From NCBI GenBank assembly GCA_001600635.1, contig BCKL01000018.1, forward strand, positions 568,814 to 605,011: a stretch of 36,198 nt of DNA, given 5' to 3'. The position numbers were made by a program, and so were the translations under genes. Origin of the DNA: Leucosporidium creatinivorum (taxonomy: Eukaryota > Basidiomycota > Microbotryomycetes > Leucosporidiales > Leucosporidiaceae). The notes below the pieces were generated by a model that did no database searches, was not told the origin of the DNA, and saw only the letters and a list, made by a program, of their open reading frames with translations. How positions within the stretch are numbered: position 1 is the first letter of the stretch; every line of letters begins with the position of its first letter. Positions 1-10,619 of the stretch are shown one piece after another.

Positions 1-449
<449 letters not shown>

Positions 450-1552
450 AGGGATCTCGGCGAGGGGAGATGGAGCGAGGGCTTGCTGCTGTAGTCTGGG
501 ACGGTACTAGTAATAACGCGGTTTCTGTTCTCAGTGTGATACGACTGCCTGCTATCGCTCGGTACAGCGAAAGCTTCCGAAAGGCTATCTTGCCCGTTCA
601 ACTTCCACGCGAGAAGTGAAGGTTTCCCCTTCGCAGAGCGCGAGCTGCAGCTGCCGGACGTCGACGGCGCGCTCGGGCCTCCTACGAACTGCAAGGAGAT
701 ATTGTAGATGCGTGCAGTATAGTAGTAGAACCAGTAACTCCTGATGTACCACAGAGCCGGGAGAAGTGACGGCGCCGGTCCTCGATCGTGTAGAGCTTCC
801 TTCTCCCGCCGAGCTGAGGCTTGCAACGCGTCGTCGCGGTCCCGTCTTATTTGTTCCTTCTTCTTCGCCCACTTCGCCCAGCTCGTTTCGCTCTCGCTCT
901 ACAGCTCGCTATTACGGTACAGCAGGAGTAGATCAGCCACCTCACCACAGCACTGCGACTCTCGAAGCTATCGCAGCAACCTCTCCCGCCTCCTCCCAAC
1001 TCTCGCTCAAAACCAACGACTGCAGCTCCAGCTTTGACAGCGGACTTACTCGTCTACATCGTCGACTTCACCCCAAGCCACTCGTTCAATCACTCCTACC
1101 GTCCTACAACTCTTTTGAGCTAGCGACCTGCACCACCCCCCGAACACGCTCGTTCAGCACACGGCCCCCTTCTTCGCCCTACAAAGCTCTCCCGCTCTAT
1201 AGTGGAGCAAGTTATTAACTCGTCGGTCGATAGCACTACACTCTTGGACCCGTTTGGCAACCCTCGGCGCCCTCCCAACCCCTCGAACGAACGATAGCTG
1301 GAACCACGCTAGGCCAACCCCGAGCTCGCCTCTGAATCTCGGCCGCTTCCCTTCGAGCAGCCTCAGCAGCTACCTACAGGACAGAACGTATCCTCGGTCG
1401 TTCCGCCTCGCCCTTCTCAACCCTCCACCAGCAAGCGCTTCGCGTCCTCGTCTTTCGCAACGCAGGTCGTCCCTCCTTCGCTGGCCATCGGACCCACTCT
1501 CAACCCAACAGCCACCAGATCCTCTTCTACTAGGACCACTACCAACATCAAA
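450..1552. other. Intergenic: SEC23-A 3' region and long leader/promoter of the transporter gene
   Basis: About 1.1 kb without a supportable gene. The first part should hold the Sec23 3' UTR. From about 830 to 1550 the + strand is rich in C and T, typical of fungal promoters and leaders. Open frames here have low-complexity Ser/Pro/Arg translations and no recognisable domain. One open frame ends at 1556, overlapping the transporter ATG, but it has no ATG of its own. Confidence 0.6.
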
Positions 1553-3557
1553 ATGAGCTCGGCCTACTCTGCAGGAAATGGCGAGGCAGCAAGGCGGTCC
1601 CCCAACGCTGGCACGTCAGCTCTCCCAGGGGGCGGCGCTCCTTCACCTACGGGCACCAAACGATACGACCCATTCGCACCTCTCGACCACAACAGCGCCC
1701 CCAGCTACAACTCCCCCTCGCGGTCAAATCCCGCGGTCAACTCCTCCGCCGGAGCCTACCATTCCCCCTCGAGCTCGCCCAACCTCACAAACAGCTCACT
1801 GTCCCGCGCAGGACGTCCCTCCAGTCTGTACATCCCCATGGAGGATACGCCAGCAGGAGGTCTCCTGGGCAACAGCAGCGAGCAGACCGCGCCGTCGCAA
1901 TGGCCCTTCCGCTCAGGACTCACCGCCGACGATCGACGAGGCTCTTCCACCTTCCCTTCCTCTCCCTCGATGATCAACCCTTCCTACGCCGACTTGGGAG
2001 CCCCTCCCGCACACCTCAACGACTACGCTTCGGTCCCTACTCCACCGCTGGGAGCGCCGACAGCCGGCACCGAGAACCCGCTGTACTCGAGTATCTCGGT
2101 CGTGGAGGAAGCGAGGGCTACGACGCCTACTACTAGGAGAGGGCTAATGGGATCCAAGAGTGGCTTTAGTTCGAGTGGGTTGATGGCGCCGAGGAAAGAG
2201 GAGCCGAGTGCGCTGGCACAAAGGCTTGATACGGTGAGTTGCGCTGCTTGAGTTTGAGGAGATCGTACAGTAGCTGACGGCTCCTCTTGCTGCAGCCTAC
2301 CGCATGGCTCCTACTCTACTTCGCGTTCAACCTCGGTGCGGTTCTCGCTCTCCCTTTATCCAGGCCCTCCGAAGCTAACTTCAATCCCGCCTGTAGGTCT
2401 CACACTCTACAACAAACTCGTGCTACAAGGTTTCCCCTTCCCCTGGACTCTCACCGCCATCCAGATGCTCAGCGGAACCATCGGTACCCAAATCGCTCTC
2501 AACCGGGGCTTCTTCGTCCAGGCTCGCCTCACCACCAAGGAGGGTCTCATCATGATCGCATTCTCCGTCCTCTACACCGTCAACATTGCCGTTTCGAACC
2601 TGAGTCTGCATCTCGTCACTGTGCCGGTACGTCTCCTCGCTCTTTCTCGTCGACTGGCGACAGTGAGCTGACTTCTTCTCCCCACAACAGTTCCATCAAG
2701 TCGTCCGAGCCATGACTCCCCTCTTCACCATCATCATCGCCGCCATCGCATTCCGCAAGCGCCATTCGCGCGACACCTACTTCTCCCTCATCCCCGTCGT
2801 CGCTGGAGTCGTCTTCGCAACCTACGGCGACTACTCGTTCACCGCATGGGGCTTCATCCTCACTCTGATGGGAACACTCCTCGCTGCGCTGAAGACCATC
2901 GTCACCAATCGTGAGTCCCTCTGACCTCAGTCCGAAAGCGCCGAGCTGACCTCTCCTTCCATCCCCACAGGCGTGCAAGTCGGACGTCTCAAGCTCCACC
3001 CTCTCGACCTCCTCATCCGCATGTCGCCACTCGCCTTCTGCCAGTGCGTCTTCTTCGGCTGGACCTCGGGAGAGCTCGACCGCGTGAGGATCTACGGCGC
3101 GACCGAAATGACCCAGCACAAGGCCATCGCCCTCGCCATCAACGGAGCCATCGCCTTTGGACTCAACGTCGTCTCCTTCACTGCCAATAAGAAGACGAGT
3201 GCTCTGACCATGACTGTTGCTGGTGAGTTTCCTGGCTCGCGCGCGGTAGAACCTTGCTCAAGCTGACGCGCGCTCTCGATTGCATAGCCAACGTCAAGCA
3301 AGTCCTCACCATCATCCTCGCGGTGCTCATCTTCAACCTCTCGCTTAACCCTACCAACCTCTTCGGTATTACCCTCACCCTCGCTGGAGGAGCTTGTACG
3401 TCGTTTCCGCTCGTTCAAGCTCTCGCGCTCGATGGATGCTGACTGAGCCTTTCATCTCGCAGGGTATGCACGAGTCGAGCTGATGGAGAAGAGTCGCCAG
3501 TCGGCACAGAACAATTCTCCTACGTTGGCACGGCCGATGGACCAGGAGAAGCTCTGA
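1553..3557 (+). CDS. Triose-phosphate-translocator family (TPT/DMT) membrane transporter
   Basis: Predicted multi-pass transporter of the TPT branch of the drug/metabolite transporter superfamily, which includes Golgi/ER nucleotide-sugar transporters and SLC35E-like proteins. Substrate unknown. Seven exons: 1553-2233, 2296-2335, 2397-2626, 2691-2910, 2971-3222, 3288-3395, 3463-3557, giving 541 aa. Residues 1 to about 225 are a Ser/Pro-rich, probably cytosolic disordered tail. The membrane domain follows, with family-typical segments LTLYNKLVLQGFPFPWTLTA, FHQVVRAMTPLFTI, a loop GDYSFTAWGFILTLMGT and the ending NPTNLFGITLTLAGGAWYAR. Introns are 60-67 nt with GCTGAC branch points. The ATG at 1553 has an AAA upstream context. 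Next to the long N-terminal tail, the 1.1-kb upstream gap is the only oddity. Family assignment is good; substrate is not inferable. Confidence 0.87.
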
Positions 3558-3886
3558 GCGAGGTTCGGCGTTGGTCGAGCCGGAAGGGGTTTATCGAGAA
3601 GTAGATTGAGGGCAGGAGAGGAGGAGTGTCAAGCCTCCAAGAGATTTGTTTCTAGTCGTGCCAGGAGCAGCAATAGATGATTTAGCAAGTCGTGTGCAGA
3701 AGTCCGAAACGAGTGGAGAGTCGGAAGGGGGCAGAAGTTCGGCGATGTCGGTCGGTGCAAATGCTGCATCTTGTGATAAGCTCGGCATGCTGTTGCCGAG
3801 GCCACCGGACTGCTTTGGTGCACGAGAAAATCTTGTGGGGCCGACGGCATCACGCTCGAGACGCTGGCGACCACGCTTGACCTTCA
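3558..3886. other. Intergenic: transporter 3' UTR and aminopeptidase promoter
   Basis: 329 bp between two same-strand genes. No RNA gene or convincing motif seen. Confidence 0.6.
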
Positions 3887-6140
3887 ATGACCGCGAGGTT
3901 GCTTTGCTCTTTCTCCCGCCTGCCTCTTACTCGTACAGTAACTCGATACATCTCTACCATGTCTACTCCCGACGTCTACATCGCCGTCAAGGGCTCCGAG
4001 GGTGCCCTCCACTCCAGCAACGTCGCTTCCTCCGCCGAAATAGAGCGCCTCTGGAAGAGTAGCCGTGCCAACGACAAAGCTGGCGAGGTTGTGAGTAGTT
4101 TAATAGACTACTACCGCTGCTGCACTCTCTGCACTAGCATTGGCCGAGTAGGTGAGCTGACCGCGTGCTTCCTCATCCTCCTCCGAAACAGCGCACTTTC
4201 TACGGCGTCGACGGCAAGACGGTCGTCGCCGTCTCCACCGGAAAGGATTCGATCAAGAAGGGCGGAGAGGCTGAGGAGAATCAGTTGAAGGAGGTCACCC
4301 GCAAGACGGTATGCGGAGCTCGTTCTCGACAGTCGCCCTCGCTGCCCTGCTGACTCTCGCACTTCTCACAGGCCGCCATCGCTACCCACGCTCTCAAGGC
4401 TGCTCACTCCAAGCACTTCCAGATCGACCCCCTCCACTCGGCCCACGCCGCTGCTGTCGGAGCTACTCTTGCCTCCTTCGACGGCTTCCAGTCGGTGAGG
4501 ATCGACTTTCGGAGTTGCAGAGGCACCTCGCTGATGCTCTTCGAACGTATAGAACCACCACAAATCGACTACCGCCGCCAAAGCCAAGCTCGAGCCCGTC
4601 ACCATCGACCTGCTCGGCGCCAACTCGGCCGCTACCCTCGAGAGCGAGAAGGGCGTTGATGGCAGGATTCCCCTCGACTGGGAGACCGGGAAGGTGCGTA
4701 GTCATCTGCCCTAAGATCCAGCAGTATGCTGACCGTGTACACCCCTCCAGGTCTACGGCCGCGCTCAGAACCTCGCTCGCGAGCTGATGGAGCTCCCCGC
4801 CAACATCTGCACGCCCACCTACTTCTGCGACCGCGCCGCCAAGGAGTTTGAAGGACTCGCCAACACTACCGTCGAGGCTCACGACCTCGCCTGGGCCGAG
4901 GAGAAGAAGATGGGCTCGTTCATCTCTGTCTCGAGGGGATCCGATGAGCCCCTTCGCTTCCTTGAGATCCACTACAACGGAGGAAAGAAGGGAGAGAAGC
5001 CTTTGGCTCTCGTCGGCAAGGGTATCACCTTCGATGTGGGTGGTCCTCGATACGGATCGTCTTCCCTTCGCCGAGCTGACTCGATCGATCCTTCTCGCAG
5101 TCTGGAGGAATCTCGCTCAAGCCTGGAGCCGCCATGAAGGAGATGAGGGCCGATATGGGAGGAGCCGCCGTCACCCGTAAGCTCAAGCGCCTTCTTATTC
5201 GGCTCGTTTTTCAAGAGTCGGATCTCGCTCGCTCGTCCTCGTCGCTAATCACCTCCGTTCCCAACAGTCTCCGCCGCCTGGGCCATCGCCAAGCTCAAGA
5301 TGCCCATCAACTACGTCTTCGTCGCCGCCCTCACCGAGAACATGCCCAGCGGCAAGGCCACCAAGCCCGGAGATATCGTCACCGCCGCTAACGGCGTCAC
5401 CATCGAAGTCGACAACACCGACGCTGAGGGTCGCCTCGTCCTCGCCGATGCTCTGTACTACGTCTCGTCTACCTACAAGCCTCACACCGTCATCGACGCC
5501 GCTACTGTGAGTCGTTGGCGCTGTCGGCTTTGGGTTTCGGCGTTCGTCTTGCCACTTGCTGCTGTGGGCTGACCTCCTCAAATTTGTTACTGCCTACAGC
5601 TCACCGGCGCTATGATGATCGCTCTAGGCAACCAATTCACCGGAATCTTCTCCAACTCAGATTCTCTCTGGAACGAGCTCAATGAGGCCGGAAACGCCGA
5701 GAGAGAGCGTCTCTGGCGATTCCCGCTCGACGAGGGCTACATGAGCCAGATCAGCTCCAGTGGAGCTGATCTGATCAACACTGGCGGTCGCCTCGGCGGA
5801 GCTTGCACGGCGGCGATTTTCCTCAAGAGATTCGTGGATGGACTCATCGTCGACGGCGTCGACAACGAGGACCAGGACAACCTCATTCGATTTGCGCACT
5901 GCGACCTAGCGGGTACGTTCTCGCCCTTCTTCGATCGGCACCAACGTTAACCTGTGATCTCGCAGGCACAATGGATAGCGCCAGGAGCGATGGAGCTTAC
6001 AACTTGGGAGGAATGACCGGGAGGTCAGTCGGCTCGGCGCCCTACGTTTTCCCCTCTTCTGCCCCGGAAGCTGACCTTCTCCCTTCAACAGGCCTGTTCG
6101 TGCTCTCATTGAGTTTGCCAGGAGGTCTGCCACCGCTTGA
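3887..6140 (+). CDS. M17 leucyl aminopeptidase with N-terminal mitochondrial-type presequence
   Basis: Two-metal (Zn/Mn) cytosol-type leucyl aminopeptidase, peptidase family M17, releasing N-terminal residues from peptides. Ten exons: 3887-4090, 4192-4308, 4372-4494, 4553-4693, 4751-5035, 5101-5176, 5268-5506, 5600-5912, 5966-6023, 6092-6140; 534 aa. The catalytic signatures are present: [17 protein letters not shown] across the exon 5/6 junction (about residues 282-298) and NTDAEGRL at 365-372, with the metal-binding Asp and Glu and the catalytic Lys and Arg in place. The first 24 residues ([18 protein letters not shown]...) are Arg/Ser/Leu-rich without acidic residues, like a mitochondrial targeting sequence. 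A second in-frame ATG at 3959 starts [12 protein letters not shown], where the enzyme proper begins. The first ATG has a weak context (T at -3) and the second a good one (A at -3), so two isoforms are plausible. Function is secure; dual targeting is inference. Confidence 0.94.
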
Positions 6141-6283
6141 GCTACAGCGTACGAGCCTGCAGAATGAATTCGCCTTCGAATCCGTATCTCGGCGCTCGGC
6201 TCTGAGCTCGCATCTCTCTGCTGTCGACTCGCAAACGACGAGAGAACGGACAACATGAGCAACTATTTGCACTATTACATGTA

Positions 6284-7967
6284 TTAACCCCTCGCAAACC
6301 TATCGCACTCGGTCTTCCTCAACACCCAATCCTGCCATGCGAAACCGCTCGGCGCTTCTCCCGCCCACGAGTCTCCAGTCGATTGCTTGAGAGATGGTGC
6401 ACGACCTCCAGCTGCAGCGATCCGCATCTCGATACTCAGTGTTGAGGAAGAAGCGCAGTGGGCGAGCAGGTGGAGGAATTGATGCTCGGTGAGGGGGGAG
6501 GAGAGGGTGTCGGGCGATGGAGAGGGATGGGGATCGCTCGATGACAACGGCTGGTAGAGATGTGCCATATGCGAAGGACGGAGGAGGAGGGAGCAGCGCA
6601 GGATGTGCACTTGAAGCTCGATGGGAAGGCGAAGGAAAGGGAAAGTCGAGGTGGAGAGGGAGGAGGTCGTCTTAGGAGCGTACGGATCTTCACGAGTGTC
6701 GAGACCTTCCACACCTCTGCGAGTAGCCGAAGCGTCCACTTCCGGCTCCCGAGGGTTCCCACCAAAGAGCACCCGACCCTTGGCGAGCAAGCCGAGCGCG
6801 GCGAGCCTCGTCTCTTTGAGCACCGTCTTGTTCCGCTCCTTGGCCACTTCGAGTCTCTCCTGCCATCCTTCTCGATCCTCCACCGTCTCTCCTGCTTCGA
6901 GCGCCTCGTTCACGTCCTTCCACTCGTCTTGTTCCTCCTTCGGCTCGTTCGCATGCGCCTCGAGATGCAGCAGCGACGAGGCTTTCCCGCTGATGACACT
7001 GCGAGCGATCCGCCGTAGTCCTGCGCTTCCAATCGCATTGCCGTTGATGCAGAGCACTTGCACTCGAGCGCCTCCTTCCGGGTCTTCGAGCCAGCGCGCC
7101 AGCGGCTCGGCGCAGTCGGGCGTGAGATCGCAGAGGGAAAAGTGGAGTTGCGCCACTTGGGTCGAGGGGCCGAGCTTCAGATGTTGTAGAAGAGCGAGAA
7201 GACCGGTAGAGTTGATGGCGGTGTTGTTGGTGAGGGAGAGGCAGCGGAGGGCGGAGGAGGGGGAGGAGAGAGCAGTGCCGAGAAACTCGCTCAGCGCGGG
7301 CGAGGCCAGCGAGAACGAGTTGGCGGTGAGGTAGATGTGGGTCAAAGTCGTAGGATGTGGTGAAGGTTGCAGTAGACTGAGAGTGAGGAGGTCAGCTCAA
7401 CTCGAATCGAGCGGCGAGAGGAGCGCATGAACGCACTGGAGCGCGATGAGGTGCATTGAGACGTCGGTAAGATGGTTACCGGACAGATTGAGCTCCTGCA
7501 CGAGGTCATTGTCAGCTCTGGCTCGGCGGAAGAAGGCGAGGACGCCCACCTGGAGGCTGCCGCCGATGCCTTTGGCTCGTAGCTGCTTCAATCCCACGAG
7601 CAGAGCACGTAGGCCGTTATCTCCCAAGTCGTTCTGACTCTATGAGAGAGCAGGGCATTGTTAGCTTGTTTCGAGAAGAGCTCGGATCTGAGCTCACCAG
7701 CGAGATGCTCGTTGCGCCGGGGCTAGCTCTCAGCGCCTGTAACACGACTTCCGCCCCTCTTGGACCATTCAAACCATGCGCAAAGAAATCGAGGTGCTTT
7801 GCTGCTGCCTGGTTCGCCCTCAGCTGCTCCCATTCGTAGTCGCCTTGCTGAGATGACGCCGTGCCGCTGCCTTGTGTAGTGCTGTAGCGGTAGCTAGGGG
7901 TGACGATAGAGCGAAAGAAGGATGCTAGGTCACCTCCTGGTGTGCGGAAGCGGTCGAAACTGGACAT
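6284..7967 (-). CDS. Leucine-rich-repeat (RI/RanGAP-type) protein with C-terminal F-box-like helix
   Basis: Not recognised as a named gene. Four exons on the minus strand: 7967-7698, 7639-7550, 7495-7437 and 7376-6284, giving 503 aa. Residues about 65-270 contain ribonuclease-inhibitor-type leucine-rich repeats, for example SQNDLGDNGLRALLVGLKQL, ELNLSGNHLTD, LRCLSLTNNTAINSTG and VQVLCINGNAIGSAGLRRIA. This is the arrangement seen in RanGAP and NLR-like proteins and points to a protein-binding scaffold. A charged, helical linker follows (about 285-340), then FLRLPIELQVHILRC near 388-402, which resembles the first helix of an F-box. If so, the F-box is C-terminal to the repeats, the reverse of the common order. 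Intron 3 (7436-7377) starts GTGCGT. It converges on the aminopeptidase gene, with 143 bp between stops. Role unknown. Confidence 0.72.
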
Positions 7968-8268
7968 GGCGAGGCAAAGGTTGGAGGGAGAGCCGAGTCG
8001 GCGCCTGCAGGTTCGCTCGTCCTTTGCAAGCTCGAGAGAGGAGAGTCGCTCTCTCGGGTTGAGTGAGTGTTGGGAAGGGGCCTGCTAAGCGGCAGATGGG
8101 CTCTGTGCTCCTTTGCGACCCTTCCTCGCTGCCGCCCTGCTCGGCGATGACTGAGCGTGCGCCGACTTAGCTGCTTCTGCTCAGTTGTTCTCTTGCTCGA
8201 AAGGTAGGGCTGATAGGACTACGATTAGAGTTGATGTGAAAGTGGTACAAAGTCTACTACTGAGCGAG
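7968..8268. other. Intergenic: LRR-gene promoter and BAG-gene 3' UTR
   Basis: 301 bp between two minus-strand genes. No further feature seen. Confidence 0.55.
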
Positions 8269-9858
8269 CTATACTACGACAAAGTCCTCGGCGCCCTTCT
8301 CAGCCTCTTCAACTCCGCCGAGCTCGACCTTCTCCAGCATGACCACGTCTTCACCCAGCTTGTGCGCCTGCCTCACGATATCGCTGATGGCGGCTTCTAC
8401 ATCCGACTCGTCGACCGAGAGCGTCTCGTCCGACTCTGCGTCTGAGGAGGCGGCCGATGCAGGTCGAGGTGGTGAGGAGGGTTCCGCGAGAGAGGGGGAG
8501 GAGGGAACAGAGGCGAGCGTGGTGGAGGTGAGTGGGGTTGAAGCGTCGTCGGAGATAGGATGGTGATCTGTGGGAGAGTTGGTGACGGGAAGAGGGGATG
8601 CGCAAGGCTCGACTGAGGTCGATGAGGGGAGCGCCGAGTCGAGGAGAGGAGGAAGGTCGTCCACTCCGGCAGAGTCTGCGAGGAGCGAGAAGTCAGCACT
8701 TGCTCGAAAGGGAATTAGAGACAAGAGAGACTCACCTTCGACCTCCTGCTGACCAACGGGCNATGTTGCCAGCTGCTGCTCGCCATCGACTTGAGCTCGC
8801 TCTTTCGCCCAAGCCGTCTCCCTCGCCTCGTCCAGCCTGCTGAGCTCAGCATCCACCCTCTTGACCAGCTGCTTCCTCGCTTGCTTGACTGTCCTATCAC
8901 CTCCACTCGAGACCGCGTCAATCTTGCTCAAGAGGGAAACGAGGAAATCCTCGTAGGCGAGGAAGGGAGCGTTGGAGGATTGAAAGGCGAGCTTGGGAGT
9001 GGGAGTGGGCGAAGAGCTGGAGTGGTTGTCGGTGGTGGAGGAGGGAGGCGAAGGCTGGAAGGTGAAAGTCGAGGGGAGGGTGAAGGCCGACTGCCGAGTG
9101 TCAAGGGAGGAGGAGAGGACGGTGAGAGTCGAGAGAGCTTGGCGACGATGAAGGTGGGTGCGGTAGTGTTGCTGAAGCTTCTCGGCGGCGGAGGTGGTGA
9201 CGGAGTCCTCGCGAGACTGCTCAGCCGGTGCAGGCGAAGAGGAAGGAGAGGGGAGAGGGGCAGGAGTAGGCTCGGCGGTGACGACGGGAGCTGCCGACTG
9301 GGGCTGAGGCTCGGGCTGGGCGGCAGCAGTGGTAGTGTCGGCCTGAGAGGTGGGTTGAGAGCCGAAAAGGAGCTGGAGGAAGGGTTGAAGGTGGGCCTCG
9401 AGCGAGTCGGTGTCCTCCTGCTGCTGCTCCCGCTCGGCAATCTGCTGACGACGAGCTTGCTCTTGACGACGGCGAAGGAACTCCGCCTGCTGGCGAGCAG
9501 CTAGGATCTTGCGACGGTGTTCCTCCTCGAGAGCCTGGCAACGCTGCTGCTCCCGAAGAGCGGCCTGCTGCTGAGCTCGCCACTGGCGCTCCTCCTCGAG
9601 CTCGGCATAGATCTGCTGCTCGAGTGCAGCTTGGTAGGCGGCGATACGACGACGCTCGACGTCCTTCTTGATGGCGAGCTCCTGCTGACGACGACGGAGA
9701 AGAGCCTCCTCGGCATCTCGGCGCTCCTGCTGGCGCTGAGCGAGAGCAAGCTGCTCGAGGTGGGAGCGGCGAGCGTCGTAAGCGTCGTAGGGGGATGGTG
9801 TAGAGTAGGGAAGAGCGCCAAAGGGAGACGACTGTTGGCGAGGAGTGAAGTGGAACAT
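8269..9858 (-). CDS. Coiled-coil / IQ / BAG-domain Hsp70 cochaperone
   Basis: BAG domains bind the Hsp70 ATPase domain and act as nucleotide-exchange factors. Two exons, 9858-8736 and 8675-8269, give 509 aa. Residues about 30-150 are a Gln/Arg/Glu-rich coiled coil. LQQHYRTHLHRRQA (about 228-241) resembles an IQ calmodulin-binding motif. A BAG-type three-helix segment covers about 297-350 (LAYEDFLVSLLSKIDAV, then KQARKQLVKRVDAELSRLDE). The C-terminal third is Ser/Pro-rich and acidic and ends EDFVVV. I infer an intron at 8735-8676 from GTGAGT, an internal GTGCTGAC and CGCAG. It is 60 nt with no in-frame stop, so the unspliced frame also stays open. The ambiguous base at 8762 makes residue 366 unknown. 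The mitochondrial Hsp70 gene lies 2.6 kb away, but a BAG partner would normally be cytosolic. Confidence 0.8.
   Translation of the reverse strand: MFHFTPRQQSSPFGALPYSTPSPYDAYDARRSHLEQLALAQRQQERRDAEEALLRRRQQELAIKKDVERRRIAAYQAALEQQIYAELEEERQWRAQQQAALREQQRCQALEEEHRRKILAARQQAEFLRRRQEQARRQQIAEREQQQEDTDSLEAHLQPFLQLLFGSQPTSQADTTTAAAQPEPQPQSAAPVVTAEPTPAPLPSPSSSPAPAEQSREDSVTTSAAEKLQQHYRTHLHRRQALSTLTVLSSSLDTRQSAFTLPSTFTFQPSPPSSTTDNHSSSSPTPTPKLAFQSSNAPFLAYEDFLVSLLSKIDAVSSGGDRTVKQARKQLVKRVDAELSRLDEARETAWAKERAQVDGEQQLATXPVGQQEVEGESLLSLIPFRASADFSLLADSAGVDDLPPLLDSALPSSTSVEPCASPLPVTNSPTDHHPISDDASTPLTSTTLASVPSSPSLAEPSSPPRPASAASSDAESDETLSVDESDVEAAISDIVRQAHKLGEDVVMLEKVELGGVEEAEKGAEDFVVV
8676..8735 (-). other. 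Stop-free 60-nt intron in the BAG gene
   Basis: Minus-strand sequence starts GTGAGTCTCTC, contains AGTGCTGACTTC and ends CTCGCAG, matching the other introns here. Its length is a multiple of three with no in-frame stop, so retention would add 20 residues. Confidence 0.75.
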
Positions 9859-10619
9859 GGTGTTGATGTAGGGGAGTTGCGAAGCGAGTTGGACTTCGGC
9901 GATGGGGGGGACGGGGGCGAAGGGCCGTGTGAAGTGGAGTGTGCTGATGTGGAGTGTGCTCGAGTATGAGTGAGTGGTAGGAGCTCAACCCTCATTCTCG
10001 CCCTCTTATGCCCCGGGAGCTGACTCAATCGCCGACCCCCGAGAAAGGCTGACCCAGCTCCGCCGAGATCCAGCTGGAAGCTGCGAGACGGTTCCATTCG
10101 AGCAAGGGCTGGCGTGGCAGAGCGGAGACGTAAGCCACGCGAGCAGCAGCCGTTTTAAAAGGTCTGTACACACCTGCAAGCCGAGCACCTGCATCGGTCA
10201 AGCAGCCTGAGCAAGCAGAGAAGGGCGGGAAGGGAAGAAGGGTCGAGCTCGTCGCCGGCGAAGGGCTTGCCCTCGTCCAATTCACTCGAGTCGCTGCTGG
10301 AAGCTCTGCTGCATCGCCAAGTGTACGAGAACAGACTCCAAGGTGCGCCCTACACTCTACAGCCCTCTTGTGGCGCATCAGGCTGACTTGCTGGGCTCCA
10401 CTCCCCCGCCTTCCGCTCTCAGCAGCTCAGCAGCTCAGCAGCTCTGTCAGCTTATCCGACGACGTGCAGTAAAGCTCGGCGTAGCTCTATGCCCTGATAC
10501 TGCATCGCCATGCTCTCATGGCGCTCACTTCGAGGTACGTCGCCCGCTAGTTTCGCTTAGATCTCTCCCGCTGACACTTCGCGGCAGATGCTCTGGCTGG
10601 AACGACTCGCAAGCCGTCG
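9859..10619. promoter_or_regulatory. Divergent promoter region between BAG gene and F-box gene A
   Basis: 761 bp between divergent start codons, so both promoters must lie here. It holds a short tandem repeat at 10421-10444. No TATA element or known operator is convincing. Confidence 0.6.
10421..10444 (+). repeat. Short tandem repeat, three copies of AGCAGCTC
   Basis: Three perfect head-to-tail 8-bp units in the divergent intergenic region. Each unit contains the palindrome AGCT. Probably slippage; no function is implied. Confidence 0.9.

Noticed and set aside
1254-1556. Upstream open frame whose stop overlaps the transporter ATG, suggesting termination-reinitiation
   Set aside because: The frame begins at a TTG and has no ATG, so it is unlikely to be translated as a uORF.
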